From contig OX579635.1 in the NCBI GenBank assembly GCA_951230915.1, forward strand, positions 5,456,001 to 5,520,000: 64,000 nucleotides of DNA, given 5' to 3'. The notes beneath the pieces are model-generated. The model saw only the letters and a program-made list of their open reading frames with translations, did not search any database and was not told where the DNA came from. The position numbers and the translations under genes were made by a program. The DNA comes from Antitrichia curtipendula. Taxonomy: Eukaryota > Streptophyta > Bryopsida > Hypnales > Leucodontaceae. Below are positions 60,055 to 64,000 of the stretch, piece after piece; the first letter of the stretch is position 1, and every line of letters starts with the position of its first letter.

Positions 60055-60423
60055 TCAGTTTGGCATCTCATGCATGCATTTCTCTAGTCTTGCATGTATT
60101 GAAAACCAGCTGGCTTCCAGCCTCCAGAATTTCGGCGGTAGCCTGTAGTCACGAGGCCGAAAAATTGTGATCACATGCCACTGCTCCACCACCTCCTTAT
60201 CCTTATTGATAAACTTACAACAAAGCTCGGTCGTAAGCTCTTCCAGCGTCCTCCTCGCTTCCATATTTAGGTCCCAATATTCGCCGTGAGTCTTAATTCT
60301 TGTTTTGAGCCTTCTCCTGGCGGGGGTCTTCACAGTCACCCCTTTCATGTCGCACTTGGCCCAGCTGAACTTGCAAGACGACCGCCGAACCCGAAACACA
60401 AAGTCGCCGGTACGTGCATGCAT
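60055..60423 (-). CDS. Hypothetical ORF, unrecognised
   Basis: An open frame of 122 residues, basic, with segments such as EELTTELCCKFINKDKEVVE and FRPRDYRLPPKFWRLEASW. It lies immediately downstream, on the same strand, of the decayed AP2-like region and may be its final exon. The family is not recognised, and without an intact upstream partner the gene may be dead. Confidence 0.3.
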   Translation of the reverse strand: MHARTGDFVFRVRRSSCKFSWAKCDMKGVTVKTPARRRLKTRIKTHGEYWDLNMEARRTLEELTTELCCKFINKDKEVVEQWHVITIFRPRDYRLPPKFWRLEASWFSIHARLEKCMHEMPN

Positions 60424-60429
60424 GCTCGG

Positions 60430-61350
60430 CCAAGAAATCCGCTTGTGCAGATCGATTCAGGAAAGTTGAGGAAGTATGGTTTGCCTTTCAGACTTTCACG
60501 GAAGTCGAACTTGAAGACCAATCTGCCGTGAGCCTGTTGGGTCTCGTCCTCGGTTCTGTGAAAGAACCAGGAAGATTTCGTGACGTTAACCGGGGCTAAT
60601 CCTTTGAGGAATAGCCCCCACTTTAGCCCCCTTGTACAAAGTGTTTGAAAAATCTCGGATTTTTTTTTTCACACTACTTTAGACCCCAAAATGTCCCACC
60701 TTGGCCGGGCTAAAGTTCATGCGGGCTTAAGCCTTGGGGTCTAAAGTGGGGCAGTTTAGACCCCTCCAAAACTTTAGCCCCAGGGGCTAATGCCACGAAA
60801 TCTTCCTGTTTATATAAACGTGCCATGCAAAGATTTGTATAGACGCCGTAAGTTTCTTCTTGCATCCACGGAGGACGATTTCCTTGATCCATGTGTGCGC
60901 CTCCCAGTGCTTGTTGTTTTTGTTGTACGTCACTCACTGGGACTTCGAACCTGGAGACAAAACTAATCGCTGGACCTGCGAGGACTCTCCGTCGACCATT
61001 ATTTCTGAACTCGAACCAATATTTTCTGAGCGCTTTTGCTTTTGCTTCTCAGACTGATCGCCATCATCTTCTCCTTATAATTCTGAATTGTTGCCACTAC
61101 TTTTTGAACACTTTTGCTTTTGCTTCTCAGACTGATCGCCATCTCCTTCTGAGTCCTCCTTTCCAGACTGAGTGTCGGTGCTATGCATGGATTCCGGTGG
61201 AATTTGGTCCTCCTCTTCTTCTAGAAGCTGCTGCTGATCGTGCTCATCCTGAAATGCGTTCTGTGTGTCGGTCGGGGAGATGGCGTTCTCACCGCCCAGG
61301 CCGTCGGTTGTATCAAGCTGATCATCTGTCCCTTTGCTCTCCATTGTCAA
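60430..61350 (-). pseudogene. Decayed gene with AP2-domain-like segments
   Basis: From the ATG at 61350 one frame runs through an acidic Gln/Glu/Asp-rich region, a TAA (about 61078), a near-repeat of the last 26 residues (GDGDQSEKQKQKC / GDDGDQSEKQKQKR types), a TGA (about 60935), then VTYNKNNKHWEAHTWIKE. The last piece resembles the first strands of an AP2/ERF DNA-binding domain (RGVT..RWEAHIW). Beyond a 241-bp MITE, and after a good acceptor (TTTCACAG near 60550), lies TEDETQQAHGRLVFKFDFRE plus KPYFLNFP, where AP2 domains have their helix and NFP motif. The TGA falls where Arg/Gly is expected. I infer a decayed transcription-factor gene; the AP2 assignment rests on pattern only. Confidence 0.45.
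60568..60808. mobile_element. 241-bp foldback MITE, copy 2
   Basis: Same ends (CAGGAAGATTTCGTG and complement), same length and nearly the same interior as 11973-12213. It sits between the two AP2-like segments, probably in an intron of the decayed gene. Confidence 0.85.
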
Positions 61351-61770
61351 ACTCTTGGACTATCGATGTACATGGTGTTGCAGTACGTGACTTACCGTAG
61401 CGGTTGAACCGACTGAATCGAGAAGTCTAATTACACGAATCCTAGAATTCGAAGCCTGGTGTAGATGAACGTCACCATTTAGGCATCCACAATTGCGCCA
61501 ATTGAACGAACTTGAGCATTGCGAAAAGAATGTCTACAAGCTCAGAACACTTGGTTCAACCTGCATCCCCAAAAGTTGAAACCAAATCGGACAAAGTGGA
61601 GCACAGGAACTGCTGGTTTGCAACGTGGGAGTGCAGAAAGACGGGACAAATTTGAACCACAAAGGTATAACTCCCCTGAGAAGTAAACCCAGAACTCTCT
61701 AATTGCACTGTGCATGGCACGCTTCAGTCATTTTGGGGGTTTTCTTGATTGGTAGAGCGAAACGCACTCC
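61351..61770. other. Intergenic
   Basis: Presumed 5' flank of the decayed AP2-like gene. No further feature is seen. Confidence 0.4.
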
Positions 61771-62470
61771 GCATCATGGAGGTTGCAGCTTTCGAAGTTT
61801 AAGCAACTCCATATCGAAATTGAGAGTATGTTAAGAATATATATATCCCTAATTGCGTGAATTGCCAATCAAATCCTGTACATAGTGCGGGAGACAATGC
61901 AGTATTGGCTTAATCGCAAGGTTAACTCCACAACAAAAGAAATTACCGGTTATCGAGACACAGAAAACAAACCGCAGCAACATTCGAAAACTCGGTGTAC
62001 AGAAGAAACGCTAGCTGCAATGCAAACAGGCACTCTCCCCATCGTGGAAGTTAAAGCACCTCAATGTCGAAAATGAGAGAATTTTACAAATTTATAACCC
62101 TACTTGCACGAATTGAGACTCAATTCGGTCCGCAGTAAAAGAGCCACTGCAGTACTGGCTCAATCGCAGGGCTAACTCCGAAACAGAATAAGTTTCTGGT
62201 TCTCGAGAAACAGAAACCAAAGCACAGCAAACACTCGAATACTTAGCATACAGAAGATGCACTAGGCGGCAATGCTAATAGGCGCCCTCTTGCATCATGG
62301 AAGTAGCGGCTTTCCAATCTTAAGCGACTCAATGCCGAAATCTCGAAATGGGAGTATGTTACAAACTTGTAACCCTAATTGCACGAATTGCGATTAAATC
62401 TGTACGGGATCCACCGCAGTACTCCCTCAATTACCTGCTCAATCGCAAGGCGAAATCCATGCTTAATAAA
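61771..62470 (+). repeat. ~260-bp tandem repeat downstream of FKBP gene
   Basis: Units start near 61771, 62037 and 62292 (GCATCATGGAAGTAGCGGCT and variants), and share a CCCTAATTGCACGAATTG tract, a GCAGTACTGGCTCAATCGCA tract and a GAGAAACAGAAACCAAAGCA tract. Period about 255-266 bp, about 2.7 units, moderately diverged. The array runs up to the 3' end of the FKBP gene. Confidence 0.75.
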
Positions 62471-62563
62471 CAAAACACCTGCTATACCAGAACAGCAACC
62501 AAACCCCAGTAACACTCGAAAACTCGACAAACAGAGCAACGCAACCGCTCGCCCTCATCATCA

Positions 62564-63292
62564 TCACTGCGCCTCCGTCTTTCTCACCTTCACCAACTCA
62601 ATATCAAAGATGAGCGTCCCCAGCGTCTCCCCTTCCCCGTTCGCCAACCTTGTCTGATTAAAAATCGTGGTATACAACCTCTGCCTGTCGAAGAAATCCG
62701 GCGGAACAGGCCCTTGGCTCATGTCCTGGTACCCCTGCGACGGCGGAATGACCACCCTCCTTATCCCGCCCTCCTTCATCGTCCTCACAGCCGAGTTCAT
62801 CCCCTGAATCACACTTGCGTCTCCCACAATATAAACATACGGCTCCGGATTCCCGAACAAGTCCTTGTGGTCGTAGGTCGAGTCGAACCGCCACCCTTGC
62901 TTCGCAGCCAAGCGGCCGTAGTAGTGAACCTCCACTTTGTCTCCGTCCCCGGGGGATGCTCCTGTTCCTTGGCGAATGTCGAGAGCCTTCACTCCGCTTG
63001 AATTCTCGAGCTCATAAAATTTAGGTCGGGGCTCTTCGTCGTCTCGCTTTCTCTCTGTGGCGCATTGTCCAATTTCGGGAAGAGAGACGAGGGAGAGAGA
63101 GAGTAACCCTACGCCACAGCCGAGACGCAGGAGCGCAGCGCGCCGGGGTATGCCTTTCGTTGTGAGGTCCTGCTTCACGAAATTCTCAGGGTTTGAGCAG
63201 CGCGGAGGGGATGCTAACCGATTAGGCTTCGGCGTGCGAGAGAGAGGGGAATAGAGAAGCGATGGGGCAGGGCTTGAAGCCAGCAGCGCCAT
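62564..63292 (-). CDS. Thylakoid-lumen FKBP-type peptidyl-prolyl isomerase
   Basis: A single-exon frame of 242 residues from the ATG at 63292. Residues 1-45 are Ser/Pro/Arg-rich, a plastid transit peptide. A twin-arginine followed by a hydrophobic stretch (PRRAALLRLGCGVGLLSLSL) and a Cys-Ala end marks a Tat lumen-targeting signal. The FKBP domain follows: GDGDKVEVHYYGRLAAKQGW, FDSTYDHKD, VIQGMNSAVRTMKEGGIRRV, VIPPSQGY, TLIFDIELV. The YYGRLAAKQGWRFDSTYDHK and FFDRQRLYTTIFN segments resemble FKBP20-2 of Arabidopsis, a lumenal immunophilin linked to photosystem II assembly; that match is from memory. FKBPs catalyse proline isomerisation, though many plant lumenal members have weak activity. The 5' flank is a minisatellite and the 3' flank a tandem repeat. 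Confidence 0.9.
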   Translation of the reverse strand: MALLASSPAPSLLYSPLSRTPKPNRLASPPRCSNPENFVKQDLTTKGIPRRAALLRLGCGVGLLSLSLVSLPEIGQCATERKRDDEEPRPKFYELENSSGVKALDIRQGTGASPGDGDKVEVHYYGRLAAKQGWRFDSTYDHKDLFGNPEPYVYIVGDASVIQGMNSAVRTMKEGGIRRVVIPPSQGYQDMSQGPVPPDFFDRQRLYTTIFNQTRLANGEGETLGTLIFDIELVKVRKTEAQ

Positions 63293-63301
63293 AGCTTCAA
63301 G

Positions 63302-63830
63302 TCGGAAACAAAAGCGTGTGTCCTAGTTGAACATTCGGATATACAAGCTTCAAATCAGAATCAGAAGCACGTGTGCTGCTTGAAAGTCCAAACACAAAAA
63401 CTTCAAAACTGAACCAAAAGATATGTTTCCTGCTTGAAATGTCCGAACACAAAACCTTCAAAACTGGAACGAAAGATATGTTTGCTGCTTGAACGTCCAG
63501 ATACAAAACCATCAAATCTGAAACGAAAGCTTCAGATCTTTAAACAATAGCATCTCTGCTGCTTGAACATCCAGATACAAAAGCCTCAAATCAGAATCAA
63601 TAGCATGTGTGCTACTTGAATGTCCAAAAACAATAGTTTCAAATCTGAAACGAAAGCTTTAAATCTTTAAACAACAGCATGCGCGCTGCTTGAACATCCG
63701 AATTCAAAAGCTTCAAATCAGAATCAAAAGCATGTGCGCTACTTGAATGTCCGAAAAACAATAGTTTCAAATCTGAAACAAAAGCATGTGGGTTGCTTGA
63801 AGATCCGGATATGTAAAGCTTCTAATAAGC
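63302..63830 (+). repeat. Minisatellite immediately upstream of FKBP gene
   Basis: About nine diverged units of roughly 55-60 bp built from GCTGCTTGAACATCCAGATAC, AAAAGCTTCAAATC and GAAACAAAAGCATGTG-like tracts. The array begins only about 10 bp upstream of the FKBP start codon, so the 5' UTR and promoter lie within or beyond it. Confidence 0.85.
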
Positions 63831-64000
63831 CCAAAATTTTTGCAAGTTTTATGAAGAGCATGATACACTTCAAAGGCTCTCGTCTTACAACCGCTTACTG
63901 TCAACACCTACGACAACTCTCCTTCACGAATTTAGAGCGGACATGAAAGAATGCAATGGCAACTTACAGGAAACAAAGCCTCTTATTTTTTTCCATATGG
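63831..64000. other. Window end: copy of expansin-upstream repeat
   Basis: The tract ACAACCGCTTACTGTCAACA and following bases (about 63887-63980) match DNA at 48890-48985 closely, so this is another member of that dispersed repeat. No gene is seen. Confidence 0.6.

Noticed and set aside
63302..63830. Repeat array as CRISPR-like
   Set aside because: No constant repeat with unique spacers; whole units are related, so it is a tandem repeat.

Overview
The window is nuclear DNA of a land plant. It has spliced genes with GT-AG introns, an alpha-expansin, a thylakoid-lumen FKBP, a chloroplast-type DUF1997 protein, a plant rhomboid, and TTTAGGG-type telomeric motifs. Gene islands sit in AT-rich, repeat-filled intergenic DNA. 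The many-exon FGAM synthase gene hints at a non-flowering lineage, but the species cannot be fixed from the sequence. Two runs of exactly 200 N (21390-21589 and 55396-55595) are assembly gaps of unknown true length.

Layout. 0.75-3.2 kb and 8.9-13.0 kb are two direct copies of one segment carrying an RMA-type RING-finger gene. Copy 1 has lost its start codon and zinc-ligand core; copy 2 keeps the RING but lacks a C-terminus. Copy 2 also holds a nest of DNA transposons (about 11.1-12.5 kb). At 13.4-14.0 kb (+) is a mitochondrial-type ribosomal protein L7/L12 gene with a telo-box upstream. At 15.4-20.2 kb (+) is a five-exon rhomboid-family gene whose product lacks the catalytic histidine. At 20.8-22.1 kb a near-perfect inverted repeat surrounds the first gap. 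At 22.6-25.2 kb (-) is a complete seven-exon DUF1997 gene. At 31.2-40.3 kb (-) is the FGAM synthase (PurL) gene with about 27 exons and an apparent 11-bp frameshifting deletion in exon 10. At 42.1-43.0 kb (-) is a truncated copy of the DUF1997 gene. At 46.5-47.7 kb (-) is an intact two-exon alpha-expansin, followed at 52.3-52.8 kb by a broken copy. At 57.9-58.3 kb (-) is a charged helical ORF of unknown function. At 60.4-61.4 kb (-) is a decayed gene with AP2-like segments. At 62.6-63.3 kb (-) is a lumenal FKBP-type PPIase gene.

The genes do not form a pathway or operon. They are unrelated housekeeping, organellar and cell-wall genes. The common theme is local direct duplication followed by decay: RING, DUF1997 and expansin each occur as a pair within 5-18 kb, and in each pair at least one copy is broken. 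The paralogous copies serve as empty sites that delimit later transposon insertions. I found no CRISPR, operon, tRNA or rRNA, and no convincing new multi-gene system. The most unusual items are the catalytically altered rhomboid with a cysteine-rich tail, the frameshifted PurL, the nested transposons, the telomere-repeat insertion in a duplicated intron, and the inverted duplication at the assembly gap.
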